A stretch of 64,000 nucleotides of DNA from Acidobacteriota bacterium (lineage in GTDB: Bacteria > Acidobacteriota > Terriglobia > Terriglobales > Acidobacteriaceae): the NCBI GenBank assembly GCA_021805025.1, contig JAJZGF010000005.1:1-64000 (forward strand). Direction: 5' to 3'. Below are positions 9,339 through 18,712 of this stretch, one piece after another. Position 1 is the stretch's first letter. Each line of letters begins with the position of its first letter. The notes under the pieces are model-generated. The model had not been told where the DNA came from, made no database searches, and saw only the letters and a program-made list of their open reading frames with translations. Both the position numbers and the translations under genes were made by a program.

Positions 9339-10793
9339 TCACTCCGGAATCAGCCACCAGCCGAAGCGCAGATGAGCCTTATAGAGAAACATGTAGTGCA
9401 GAAGCACTTTGATCCAGTGACCGGCCAGCCCAATTTCGCCGGTCGTGTACTTCAGGTCGCGTCCGTACTTCGGATAACGCTCAAAATCCGGCACAATGGG
9501 AAATACCGTCATGGAGGCCGCCGTGCCCTTCAATAGGCTGGCCCCGGAGGAAGCCACGCAGGCCGCGCCCAGCTCTGCCATCGACGCCCCATGCAGCGGC
9601 CGCTCGATGCCCAACATCTTGTCCGCAATGCTGCGCGCCACCACGCGGCCCGTCGTGGCAGAGGGCATCCCGGTCCGCGGAGCCGTCGCAAAGATGGGCG
9701 TCCCCTTGGCGCTCACGTGCGGTCTCGAGATGGGATGCGGTGGCGCAAAGGCAATGCCCGCCGCAAAGATGTTGGGATACGCCGCGCTCTGGTAGGTCTT
9801 CGGCCAGTCGGCGGCCTTCCACTGCTCATACGGCTTCTGCGTGTAGTCGGCGTCCACGCGCATAAACCCGTTGGGCGCAAACATCTTCGCCGTAATCTCC
9901 TCGCCGGCGCGGTCAAAGGCCTTCAGGCCTACCCCGGCAAAGGGCGGCAGCAGCATCGCCATGTCGAAGGCCAGCTCGTGCTCTTCGCCGTCCAGCGTCT
10001 CGTAGAAGACCTTGCCCTTTTCCACCTTGCGCACATGGGCGCGCGTGATCGACCAGATATCTCGCTCGGCCAGCACCGATTCGGTAAAAATGTTGGTCGG
10101 AGTCACGTACCCGTTGCGCCGGATAAACGCGCCATCCATGCCAAAGTCGCCCAGCTCATACTCATTTGTGAGAAAGATGACCTCGGCCTTGTCGCGCACG
10201 CCGTGATGCCGCAGTTCAAACTCCAGATTTACCACGTACTCAAACGCCGCGCCCTGGCAGGTGCACTGGCCATGCCCGCTTCCCACGACAAAGCGGCAGC
10301 GCTCGCCCTGCTTCATCCGCACCACCAGCGCCAGAAACTCCTTCGCGGCTTCCGTGGCATGGTCCGGCGTGCAGACCGAGACGCTGTTCTTCCCAGGCCC
10401 CAATCCCTCCGTGGCCGCAAAGTTCAGCTTTGGACCGGTCGCGTTCACCAGGTAGTCATAGGGGATCCGGCTGCGCTGCCCCGGCTGATCGCCAGAGGTG
10501 CTCTCCACCACCACATACGGCACCGCCGAGTCTGCATCGCCCTCGGGATGAATCTCCACCGCGCGCGCCTGCTCAAACTGAATCCCCGCCCGGCGATAGA
10601 CCGGGGCCAGAGGAACGCTCACCTGTTCCTCCTGCATCAGTCCCAGGCCCAGCCAGATGTTGGAAGGAACCCAGTTGTAATGCGGCGTCGGCGCCACCAC
10701 CACCACTTCGTGCGTCTTGTCCAGCCACTTGCGCAGATACGACGCCGCGGTGTGACCGGCAATACCCGCTCCTAAAACCACTGCTCGACCCAT
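9339..10793 (-). CDS. NAD(P)/FAD-dependent oxidoreductase, sulfide:quinone oxidoreductase-like
   Basis: MGRAVVLGAGIAGHTAASYLRKWL Rossmann motif; CTCQGAAFEYV cysteine motif; C-terminal MFLYKAHLRFGWWLIPE. Confidence 0.8.
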   Translation of the reverse strand: MGRAVVLGAGIAGHTAASYLRKWLDKTHEVVVVAPTPHYNWVPSNIWLGLGLMQEEQVSVPLAPVYRRAGIQFEQARAVEIHPEGDADSAVPYVVVESTSGDQPGQRSRIPYDYLVNATGPKLNFAATEGLGPGKNSVSVCTPDHATEAAKEFLALVVRMKQGERCRFVVGSGHGQCTCQGAAFEYVVNLEFELRHHGVRDKAEVIFLTNEYELGDFGMDGAFIRRNGYVTPTNIFTESVLAERDIWSITRAHVRKVEKGKVFYETLDGEEHELAFDMAMLLPPFAGVGLKAFDRAGEEITAKMFAPNGFMRVDADYTQKPYEQWKAADWPKTYQSAAYPNIFAAGIAFAPPHPISRPHVSAKGTPIFATAPRTGMPSATTGRVVARSIADKMLGIERPLHGASMAELGAACVASSGASLLKGTAASMTVFPIVPDFERYPKYGRDLKYTTGEIGLAGHWIKVLLHYMFLYKAHLRFGWWLIPE

Positions 10794-11017
10794 GCCTCTC
10801 GCTCCTTCCGCTCTCTTGACCCAATGTGACAAGAGCCTGCGGTTGGCACAGTCCACTGTCACATCGGTTGCGGCCGACAGCGTGCGCGGCGCGGAGGGTC
10901 CGGTGCAATCACCCGGAGCGATGCGGCGGCCGAGCAGCCGCCAGCCAATCACGATAAATTCTGGCTGTAGTCTGCGAGCGCAACCACATCCCTGTCAAAT
11001 GGCGACCCTGCGGACAA

Positions 11018-11890
11018 TTACTTCGCTTTGGGTTGCTCGTTGGGCTGCTTCGGCGTAATGTCCTGCCCCTCGTAGATGATCTTCGAGGTCGAGCCGAACC
11101 GCTTGTAATCGGCGTACTTCACAACGTCGCGAATGTGCACATCCTCCGCCATGTAGCCATTGCCGCCGGAGAAGTGCAGGACCCCCTCGCCCTTGGTGTA
11201 GACCGGAAACCAGTAGTGCCCATCCACCTGCTGCCGCCAGGTCATGAACGGCGGATGAAGGTCTTCCTTGCCCTTGCGCGTGTCATCGGGCACCATCCTG
11301 CCGTCCGTCACCACAATCTGCAGATCCGTTGCATCCACCCAGATGCGGCCCAGCAAGTAGCGCTTGCCCTTCACGATCTGCTTTGGGCCTACATCAAACA
11401 CATAGCAGTCCACCTCATCCACCTTCTGCCGGCCCGCGTATTTGATGTTGTAGTCGTTCACCTGTTCAGTGGTCAGCACAAATGGATACCCATGCTGGAT
11501 GTCCTGCAGGTCCGAGGGCGACATCATCACCCGCTGCAGCGAGCTCTCCGGCGCAAACACAACCTTCTCGGTGCGGTGTCCCGAGGGGTCGAAGATCACG
11601 TCGTCCACCTCGTACCACTCTCCATCCACCTTGTTGTCGTCGTCGATTGTCTGCACGCGCGCTGTCCGGCGATAGGTATAGTGGTTCAGCGCATCCTGAA
11701 ACTCGCTTTCCTTGGCGGCAAATTTCTTGATAATTTCGTCGGCCGGCGTTGCCGGCGCCGAAATGTCCATCGGGCCAAATCCCGCGTCCAGCGGCATCGG
11801 CGTAAAGCTGTCCTGATCCTGCCCTGTGACCGTCATCGCCATCGCCAGCGCCGCCAGCGCCAACACCCACGCTCTGTTCCGCATCTTCAA
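11018..11890 (-). CDS. Conserved secreted protein, outer-membrane lipoprotein-sorting-like
   Basis: Signal peptide MKMRNRAWVLALAALAMAMTVTGQ; GRIWVDATDLQIVVTDGR pattern seen in LolA-like/sorting proteins. Confidence 0.55.
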   Translation of the reverse strand: MKMRNRAWVLALAALAMAMTVTGQDQDSFTPMPLDAGFGPMDISAPATPADEIIKKFAAKESEFQDALNHYTYRRTARVQTIDDDNKVDGEWYEVDDVIFDPSGHRTEKVVFAPESSLQRVMMSPSDLQDIQHGYPFVLTTEQVNDYNIKYAGRQKVDEVDCYVFDVGPKQIVKGKRYLLGRIWVDATDLQIVVTDGRMVPDDTRKGKEDLHPPFMTWRQQVDGHYWFPVYTKGEGVLHFSGGNGYMAEDVHIRDVVKYADYKRFGSTSKIIYEGQDITPKQPNEQPKAK

Positions 11891-12228
11891 GGTCTACCCC
11901 CGCCGTTTCATCGTAATCGGCATCGCCCGCCGCTTCCGGATCGCCCCCCGGCTGGTTTCTTCCGTAACGTACAACATTAGACGCATATACATCGCGCCGG
12001 GGTGGCCGGACAATTGTATGTTGATACCATCTACCCCAGATGTGTGCCTTCTCCGGCCCCTTGCTCGCCAAAGCCGAAGTGGGTTCACAAGGTCAATGAT
12101 GCGGTTGGCTGAGCTTCTGGAACGCGCGACGGCCCTGACGGAAATGCCAGATTTGCGTCACACAATTCGCCGTTCAAACCGGTTAGATCGTCTAAACTTT
12201 GGCCTAACGGCTTCAGGAGACGGACGCA

Positions 12229-14256
12229 GTGTCCACGCCAGATAGCTACCAACTACCGGCAGTCATGCTTACGGCACTCCTCTTGCCGGCCTTTGCGCAG
12301 CTTTACTGGCGCTCCCGCGACACGCGGACACTCCTCTGGCTCCTCGGCTTCCTCTTCGCCTTCCTGCGCATGCTCCAGTCTTATCAACTGGGCATTTGGA
12401 ATCTTGCCGATGCCCACGAACATCCCTGGGTGGCGGCCGCCGGCCTCACCTTTGTCCAGATCAGCTCCGGTCTGTTCCTGGCTTCCCTGTCGCCGCTTAC
12501 CTTCCGCATCGGCCAGCGCCGGATTCTTTACGTGATCCCCTTCACGCTGCCCCTCACCCTCTACGCCTTTCTGTTCTACGTTAAATACAACGGGGCGCTC
12601 CCTCCGGGTATCCCGTTTCTGCTCTTTCCGGCCCTCGGGGCGCTGTCTCTGCTGGTCGGCTGCTTCTGGGCCTTTGCCCGCGGCAGCATGCCCACCTGGC
12701 TCGGCCTCGCACTCTGCATCTTCATGGGCGGAGCAGGCCTCTGGATCTGCGTGAGAATCGGCGGAGCGTGGCCCTTGCTCTTCGTCGAGTGCGCCCTGCA
12801 CCTCACCACCGCGCTCCTGGTCTTTTATGTCTTCCGCCGCCTCTCGCCCGGAACCTTCCTCGCCGGTGCTGGCTTCATCGCCTGGTCTTTGAACTTCGCC
12901 GACATCGTTCCTCCCCTCAAAACCCACGCGCTCATTCAACTCACCATGCTCCGCATCTTCTCTCTGGGAGCCATAGTCGCAGCTATCGGCATGATTCTGC
13001 TTGCCTTGGAGGATCAGCTCGACCTGCAGAAGACCTCCCAGATGCGCGAGCAGCGCGCCCGCAAGGAGTTGGAGGCCTACACCCGGCTCACCCTTTCACG
13101 CAGGCGCCTCGACGACTTCGATCGCCAGGGCCCGCAAATCTGCCAGACCATTGTTGAAAACAGTTGCTTTGAGCAGTCAGCCCTGCTCCTGCTCCGCGGC
13201 TCCAGCCAGTTCCGCCTCGCAGGAACCGCCGGCTTTGCCGATTCCACCATCAACGCCATCGAGTCGCTCGTCTCCCGCATCCCGGTCGAGGAGTTTCTCG
13301 CCCCCGACTCGACTCCCGTCGCGGTCGCAGGCAGCCACTCCTACAGCCTCAACCTCCGCCCGTGGCTCCTCCCCGGAGACGACCTCGAACGCCTCCGCTT
13401 CACTGAGGTCATCGCCGTCCCGCTGCCCGGACGCCAGAACGCGGAAGGCGCCATCCTCCTCTCGGCGCAGCGCGACCGCTACCAGAGCCTCCGCTCCGAA
13501 GACCTGATGCCCGTCGAAGTGCTCGCCTCCCGCATCCAGTCCGCACGCAGCCAGACCATGATGCTGGAGAAGCTCGTCGAGAGCGAAAAGTTCGCCAGCC
13601 TCGGACAGTTAGCCAGCAACGTTACCTGGCAATTGAACAATCCGCTGACCGTCATCCTGGGCTACGCATCCCTGCTGGAGGCTGCGGAAAACAAAGAGCC
13701 GCAAGAGATAAAAGCTGTCGAGGCCATCCTGTCCGAGGCCCGCAACATGCGTACCATCCTCGAAAGCCTTTCCCGCTTGTCGCGCAACCAGCCCGAGGAG
13801 TTCTCCGCCGTTTCGGTCACTGAACTGCTCAATGACATCGAGCAGTTGCACCGCTCCGAGTTCGTGCATCGCTCCATCGACTTCCGCCTTCGCATTGCGC
13901 CCGGCGTACCCCGCGTCCTGGGCAACGCCCAGCAGGTCCGCCAGGCCGTCCTCTACTGCCTGCAGTTCGCCATTGAAGCCGTCGAAGGCCCCGACTCAGG
14001 CAGCGAGCGCTCCGTCCAGGTCGACGCAACCTCTGCCGACGAGATGGTCAAAATCGTCATCTCCCACTCCGGCCCCGGCTTCCTCCATCCCAACCGCACC
14101 TTCGACTCCTTTGTCCCCGTGGCGGCCGCCGGAGAAACCGCGGGCCTCGGCCTCAATCTGTGCGCCACCATCCTCCGCGAAAACAGCGGCCGCATCTCCG
14201 CCATGAACCTTGAGCCGCGCGGCGCGGCCCTTGTCCTCGAACTGCAGTCCGCATAA
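12229..14256 (+). CDS. Membrane GAF-domain histidine-kinase-like protein with degenerate catalytic boxes
   Basis: Multiple N-terminal TM helices, GAF-like middle, ASLGQLASNVTWQLNNPLTVILGYASLL dimerisation region, GLGLNLCATIL G2 box; GTG start. Confidence 0.85.
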   Translation: MSTPDSYQLPAVMLTALLLPAFAQLYWRSRDTRTLLWLLGFLFAFLRMLQSYQLGIWNLADAHEHPWVAAAGLTFVQISSGLFLASLSPLTFRIGQRRILYVIPFTLPLTLYAFLFYVKYNGALPPGIPFLLFPALGALSLLVGCFWAFARGSMPTWLGLALCIFMGGAGLWICVRIGGAWPLLFVECALHLTTALLVFYVFRRLSPGTFLAGAGFIAWSLNFADIVPPLKTHALIQLTMLRIFSLGAIVAAIGMILLALEDQLDLQKTSQMREQRARKELEAYTRLTLSRRRLDDFDRQGPQICQTIVENSCFEQSALLLLRGSSQFRLAGTAGFADSTINAIESLVSRIPVEEFLAPDSTPVAVAGSHSYSLNLRPWLLPGDDLERLRFTEVIAVPLPGRQNAEGAILLSAQRDRYQSLRSEDLMPVEVLASRIQSARSQTMMLEKLVESEKFASLGQLASNVTWQLNNPLTVILGYASLLEAAENKEPQEIKAVEAILSEARNMRTILESLSRLSRNQPEEFSAVSVTELLNDIEQLHRSEFVHRSIDFRLRIAPGVPRVLGNAQQVRQAVLYCLQFAIEAVEGPDSGSERSVQVDATSADEMVKIVISHSGPGFLHPNRTFDSFVPVAAAGETAGLGLNLCATILRENSGRISAMNLEPRGAALVLELQSA

Positions 14257-14328
14257 GCCTTTCCCTCCGGGTGTACACTTTCCCTTCGCGCTCCGGAGGT
14301 CGCTCTCCCGCGCGCGTACTGGCGCCTT

Positions 14329-16545
14329 ATGCGGAAATCTTCTCTCGTTCTTTCGTTCGCCCTCGTCGTCGCCTCCATCCCGGTCACATGCGCCCAAACC
14401 ATCCAGCCCCGGCGCCCCATGACCTTCGAGGACATGATGCGCATGAAGCGCCTGGGCGACACCGCCGTCTCGCCCGACGGAAAATGGCTGGCCTACTCCG
14501 TCACAACGGTCGACCTCGACAAGAATTCAAAGACCGCGGCGCTGTTCCTGCAGCCCATCGCAGGCGGCGACCCAAAACCGATCTCCGTCACCCAGCCCGG
14601 CGACAGCGGCCTCCAGTTCTCCGCCGATGGCAAGCGCATCCTCTTCCTCAGCAGTCGCTCCGGCGGTCAGCAGGTCTGGCTCGCCGACTTTGACCCCGTC
14701 ACCGGCGCCGCCAGCAACGCAACACAGCTCACCCGCATCGCCACTGAGGCCGACAACGCCATCTGGTCGCCCGACGGCAAATCCATCGTCTTCACCTCGG
14801 CCGTCTATCCCGACTGTGCACCCATCACCATCTCTGACTTCGCCACCGGCAACGCCTGCAACGCTGCAAAAGACAAAGCCGCCGCAGACAACCCCGTCAA
14901 GGCGCAGATCTGGACCCAGCTGCTCTACCGCCACTGGGACCACTTCACCGGCGAGAAGCGCTCCCACTTGTTTTTGATTGCGGTCGAGAGCGGTGGAGTC
15001 CGCGACCTGACCCCCGCCAACCCGCACGACGTGCCACCCTTCTCGCTGGAAGGCGGCGGTTGCGGCTGCGCGTTCGCGCCCGATGCAAAAGAACTCGCGC
15101 TTACCGATAACCCCGATCCCGTCCCCGCCATCAGCACCAGCCCCCGCATCTACACCCTCGACCTGACCAACCCCGCAGCCAGGCCCGTGCAGATCAGCAC
15201 CTCCGCCGGCGGCAACTTCTCGCCCGCCTACTCGCCCGACGGCAAGTACATCGCCTGGCGCTCGCAGGCGCGCGCGGGGTATGAGAGCGACAAATTCCGC
15301 CTGGTGGCGTACAACCGCGCGGCGAAGACGATCAAGGACGTTCTCCCCAATTTCGACCGTTGGGTGGATGAGTTCGTGTGGACTAATCCGAATGGCATCC
15401 TATTCACCGCAGGTGATCGCGGGCAAGAGAGCGTCTTCAGAGCGAATCCACTGAGTGACAAAGTTGGCCTGGCAGCATGGGGTGGTACCTTTAGTGATTT
15501 ACATCTGGTAACAAATCCGCTGCCTCCGGGAGCCTTGTTCTCCTTCGCGCCCGATTCAATCGTGGCTACGCAAATGAAGGTGGATCGTCCCTCCGAGGTG
15601 GTTTCCGTCTTGCTCTCCGATAGTTGGCCGATTTTCATCGGAAAAAATGGAGATCCTCTGGACCATATTGCGGAAAATGGAAGTGGCGGTCGCCCCAACT
15701 CCATCACACATTTGAACGACACCCTCCTCGCCCAGCTCGACCTCCCCAAGATGCAGTCCTTCTGGTTCACCGCCACAGACGGTACCAAACTGCAGGGCTT
15801 TCTGATCAACCCGCCAGCATTCGATCCAGCAAAGAAGTATCCAGTCAAGTTCCTCATCCACGGCGGCCCGCAGGGCGCATGGGACGACTCCTGGTCCTAC
15901 CGCTGGAATCCCGAGCTCTTCGCCGCCAACGGCTACGTTGTCGTCATGGTCAACCCCCGCGGCAGCACCGGCTACGGCCAGGCCTTCGTCGACGGTGTCA
16001 ACGGCGACTGGGGCGGCAAGCCCTTCACCGACCTGATGACCGGTCTCGACTACGCCGAGCAGCATTATCCCTTCATCGACAAGACGCGCGAGTGCGCCCT
16101 CGGCGCCAGCTACGGCGGCTACATGGCCAACTGGATCCTCGGCCACACCAACCGCTTCAAGTGCATCGTCTCCCACGACGGCATGTTCAACGCCGAGTCC
16201 GCCTTCGGCAGCACAGAAGAGCTCTGGTTCAACACGTGGGAGTTCAAGGGCGCTCCGTGGGACTACTACGGCAAGCCCGATTACGAGAATCCCTTCCGCA
16301 AGTGGTCGCCCTCGCTCTCGGCAAAAAACTTCAAGACGCCGACGCTCGTCATCCACTCGCAGCACGACTACCGCCTCGACCTGAGCGAGGGATTGCAGCT
16401 CTTCACCACGCTGCAACTCCTGCATGTGCCCAGCAAAATGCTCTATTTCCCCGACGAGAGTCACTGGGTCCTCAAGCCGCAGAACTCCCAGCTCTGGTGG
16501 AAGACCGTCAACGATTGGGTGGATCAGTGGACGAAGCAGAAATAG
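14329..16545 (+). CDS. S9 family peptidase (prolyl oligopeptidase / acylaminoacyl peptidase type)
   Basis: WD40-like TolB repeats; catalytic GASYGGYMANWILGHT and C-terminal hydrolase domain. Confidence 0.93.
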   Translation: MRKSSLVLSFALVVASIPVTCAQTIQPRRPMTFEDMMRMKRLGDTAVSPDGKWLAYSVTTVDLDKNSKTAALFLQPIAGGDPKPISVTQPGDSGLQFSADGKRILFLSSRSGGQQVWLADFDPVTGAASNATQLTRIATEADNAIWSPDGKSIVFTSAVYPDCAPITISDFATGNACNAAKDKAAADNPVKAQIWTQLLYRHWDHFTGEKRSHLFLIAVESGGVRDLTPANPHDVPPFSLEGGGCGCAFAPDAKELALTDNPDPVPAISTSPRIYTLDLTNPAARPVQISTSAGGNFSPAYSPDGKYIAWRSQARAGYESDKFRLVAYNRAAKTIKDVLPNFDRWVDEFVWTNPNGILFTAGDRGQESVFRANPLSDKVGLAAWGGTFSDLHLVTNPLPPGALFSFAPDSIVATQMKVDRPSEVVSVLLSDSWPIFIGKNGDPLDHIAENGSGGRPNSITHLNDTLLAQLDLPKMQSFWFTATDGTKLQGFLINPPAFDPAKKYPVKFLIHGGPQGAWDDSWSYRWNPELFAANGYVVVMVNPRGSTGYGQAFVDGVNGDWGGKPFTDLMTGLDYAEQHYPFIDKTRECALGASYGGYMANWILGHTNRFKCIVSHDGMFNAESAFGSTEELWFNTWEFKGAPWDYYGKPDYENPFRKWSPSLSAKNFKTPTLVIHSQHDYRLDLSEGLQLFTTLQLLHVPSKMLYFPDESHWVLKPQNSQLWWKTVNDWVDQWTKQK

Positions 16546-16548
16546 CCT

Positions 16549-16576
16549 GTACTACACAATTTATTTCGTGTAATAC
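16549..16576. promoter_or_regulatory. Candidate operator of the downstream RHH-PIN module
   Basis: Imperfect inverted repeat ACTACAC-N-GTGTAAT in an AT-rich gap just upstream of the antitoxin ATG. Confidence 0.35.
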
Positions 16577-16586
16577 AATCGTATCC

Positions 16587-16844
16587 ATGAAGACAACCGT
16601 GCAGGCACGTCTGGATGAGGTGACGCAGCGAGCGCTGAACAGATTGGTTCAGCGTCATGGGTTAAGCACGTCCGAAATCGTCCGGGAGGGCATTCGCTTG
16701 GTTGAAAAGCAAGTTGCAGCGCCCAAAGGACCAAGACTGATTGGGGCAGGCATGTTCGACAGCGGCATCCCCGACCTGTCAACCAATAGGAAATACATGC
16801 AGGGCTTGGGATTGAAACGACGCAAGGATGCGGGTAGAAGGTGA
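16587..16844 (+). CDS. Ribbon-helix-helix antitoxin (VapB-like)
   Basis: MKTTVQARLDEVTQRALNRLVQRHGLSTSEIVREGIRLVEKQ; overlaps the following PIN gene by 4 nt. Confidence 0.75.
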   Translation: MKTTVQARLDEVTQRALNRLVQRHGLSTSEIVREGIRLVEKQVAAPKGPRLIGAGMFDSGIPDLSTNRKYMQGLGLKRRKDAGRR

Positions 16845-17257
16845 AGCCAATCCTTGTCGATACCAGCTTTCTGGTTGCGATCTATAACCGGGCCGATTCA
16901 CATCATGCGCGCTGCATGACCGTGCATGAGACCATCTATCGACCTCTAGTGACCTGTGAGCCGGTCATCACGGAGTGTTTCCATTTGCTCCATGGGGTCG
17001 AGGGGGTTGAAGAAGCACTTCTGACGAGCGTGGAAACCAGGCAACTAACGGTCCCATTCGCACTTGGCGGTTCCTGCGGCCCGGTGCGTTCCATTATGAA
17101 GAAGTACCGGGACACACCTGCCGATTTTGCAGACGCTTGTCTCATCCACATGGCAGATCAATTGGACACCGGCGACATCCTCACGCTGGACAGCGATTTC
17201 AAACACTACCGCTGGCGCCGCAACAAGCCCTTCCGGCTCCTGGTTCCTATAAAGTAA
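16841..17257 (+). CDS. PIN-domain ribonuclease toxin (VapC-like)
   Basis: MKPILVDTSFLVAIYNRAD..., ADACLIHMAD, LTLDSDFKHYR acidic PIN motifs; GTG start. Confidence 0.8.
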   Translation: MKPILVDTSFLVAIYNRADSHHARCMTVHETIYRPLVTCEPVITECFHLLHGVEGVEEALLTSVETRQLTVPFALGGSCGPVRSIMKKYRDTPADFADACLIHMADQLDTGDILTLDSDFKHYRWRRNKPFRLLVPIK

Positions 17258-17316
17258 GCCGGGTGCCCCACCCTAAACGCGTTCTTTGCGTTTAGGGTGG
17301 GAAAGCACGAACCTCA
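17258..17316. repeat. Palindromic intergenic element (GTGCCCC-hairpin-GTGGG family)
   Basis: 14-bp perfect arms CCCACCCTAAACGC (17267-17280)/GCGTTTAGGGTGGG (17288-17301), 7-nt loop GTTCTTT, tail AAAGCACGAACCTCAA. Confidence 0.85.
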
Positions 17317-17326
17317 AAGAGTCTCC

Positions 17327-17887
17327 ATGTCCTTCCCGCGCAAACCCGCGAAGCCCCGCGAACCCCTCAACGAACGGGGCCTCTACGACTACGCCGTCAA
17401 GGCCCTCGGCCGCACCATGCGGACAGAAGCCGAACTCCGCCGCCTCATGCAATCCCGCGTCGAGCCCGGTGAGCGCGGCCAGGCCATCATCGCCTCCACC
17501 CTCGCCCGCCTCAAAGAGCAGCGCTACATCGACGACCAGGCCTACGCGGAAGCGTTCACCCGCCTCCGCCAGGAGAACGAGAAGCTCGGTCAGCGCACCG
17601 TCCGCCAGAAGCTCGCGCAGAAGGGCATCGCCCGCTCCATCGCGGACACCGCCGTCGACGCCCACTACGCCGCCACCGATGAGGAAGCCCTCGCCCGCCA
17701 GCACATCGAGCGCAAGCGCATCTGCAAGCCCGAGAACGAAAAGGAGACGGCTCGCGTCATGCGCCGCCTCGTCGCCGCAGGGTTCTCCACCGGCGTCATC
17801 TACAAAATCCTCCGCCAGTGGAACGTCCCCGACGAATCCCTCGCCGCCCTCGACACGCTGGACACGGATAAGAGTGACGACCTCTGA
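17327..17887 (+). CDS. recX: Regulatory protein RecX
   Basis: GLYDYAVKALGRTMRTEAELRRLMQSRV...IVASTLARLKEQRYIDDQAYAEAFTRLRQENEKLGQRTVRQKLAQKGI RecX repeats. Confidence 0.85.
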   Translation: MSFPRKPAKPREPLNERGLYDYAVKALGRTMRTEAELRRLMQSRVEPGERGQAIIASTLARLKEQRYIDDQAYAEAFTRLRQENEKLGQRTVRQKLAQKGIARSIADTAVDAHYAATDEEALARQHIERKRICKPENEKETARVMRRLVAAGFSTGVIYKILRQWNVPDESLAALDTLDTDKSDDL

Positions 17888-17896
17888 CCGGTATCC

Positions 17897-18295
17897 TCAC
17901 AGATGCGGAAACAAAGCCAATCCCGGCACCTGAAAATCCCGAACATTGTCGGTCAGCAATTGACATCTATGTTCCATCGCAGTCGCTGCAATCATCATGT
18001 CGGCCAGCGAGTGCGTTTTCCCCGCTTTGCGCCGCATTGCGACCATCTCTCCCGCCCGCCGGGCAATCGAAAGCGTCAGATCGTAACAGGTCAACGAACC
18101 GACAAGCGCATTTGTCGCAGCCTCTTCTCCCGGCCTTGCTCCGGCATACAACTCCCCGGCGTTCACGCAGGAAGTCGCCAACTCAAAGCCGTCTGCAATC
18201 AATTGCTTTAGCAGCGCGATCTGCTTTGGTCGGCGATGCAGCACGTCGATCAAAACCGTCGTATCCAGCAAAATGCTCCGGCTTGCGCTCCTCAC
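17897..18295 (-). CDS. PIN-domain ribonuclease toxin (VapC-like)
   Basis: ILLDTTVLIDVLHRRPKQ..., ELYAGARPGEE, LADMMIAATAMEHRCQLLTDNVRDF. Confidence 0.85.
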   Translation of the reverse strand: MRSASRSILLDTTVLIDVLHRRPKQIALLKQLIADGFELATSCVNAGELYAGARPGEEAATNALVGSLTCYDLTLSIARRAGEMVAMRRKAGKTHSLADMMIAATAMEHRCQLLTDNVRDFQVPGLALFPHL

Positions 18296-18582
18296 CGGCT
18301 ACTGCCCTCCCGCGCGGACCGGGCCAGCCGCTTCTGGCGCGAACTCTGCTCACGGCGCAGACGATGGACCCACTCCGCGGCTCCCACCGCCGCCACGTCG
18401 GGGTGGTTCTCGTCTCGCCATGCCAGGGAATCATCCTCAAGAAACGCCAGCATCTTGCGCCGCTTTACCTCCTTCTCTGCCGTTTCCACCAGAAACGTGC
18501 TGCGTCCGCGCGGACCAGCCAGTTTGTCAATTTCACGCGCCAGTTCCGCCGGCAACACCACGTGTGCTCGAATCGTGGCCAT
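18292..18582 (-). CDS. Antitoxin (VapB/RHH-like)
   Basis: MATIRAHVVLPAELAREIDKLAGPRGRSTFLVETAEKEVKRRK; 4-nt overlap with downstream PIN gene. Confidence 0.75.
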   Translation of the reverse strand: MATIRAHVVLPAELAREIDKLAGPRGRSTFLVETAEKEVKRRKMLAFLEDDSLAWRDENHPDVAAVGAAEWVHRLRREQSSRQKRLARSAREGSSR

Positions 18583-18712
18583 AGCTTTAACACACTCCTT
18601 ATGTGCTTTTATAGCTTAACGCATCCCATGCCTGTGCGCCACACGCGGCTGCACGCACATCCCGCCGCCCGTTACACTGGATGCAACCAGCATTTCTGCC
18701 TCAGGGAACCTC

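Noticed and set aside
9591-10775. 394-aa + strand ORF over the SQR-like oxidoreductase
   Set aside because: Arg/His-rich antisense shadow
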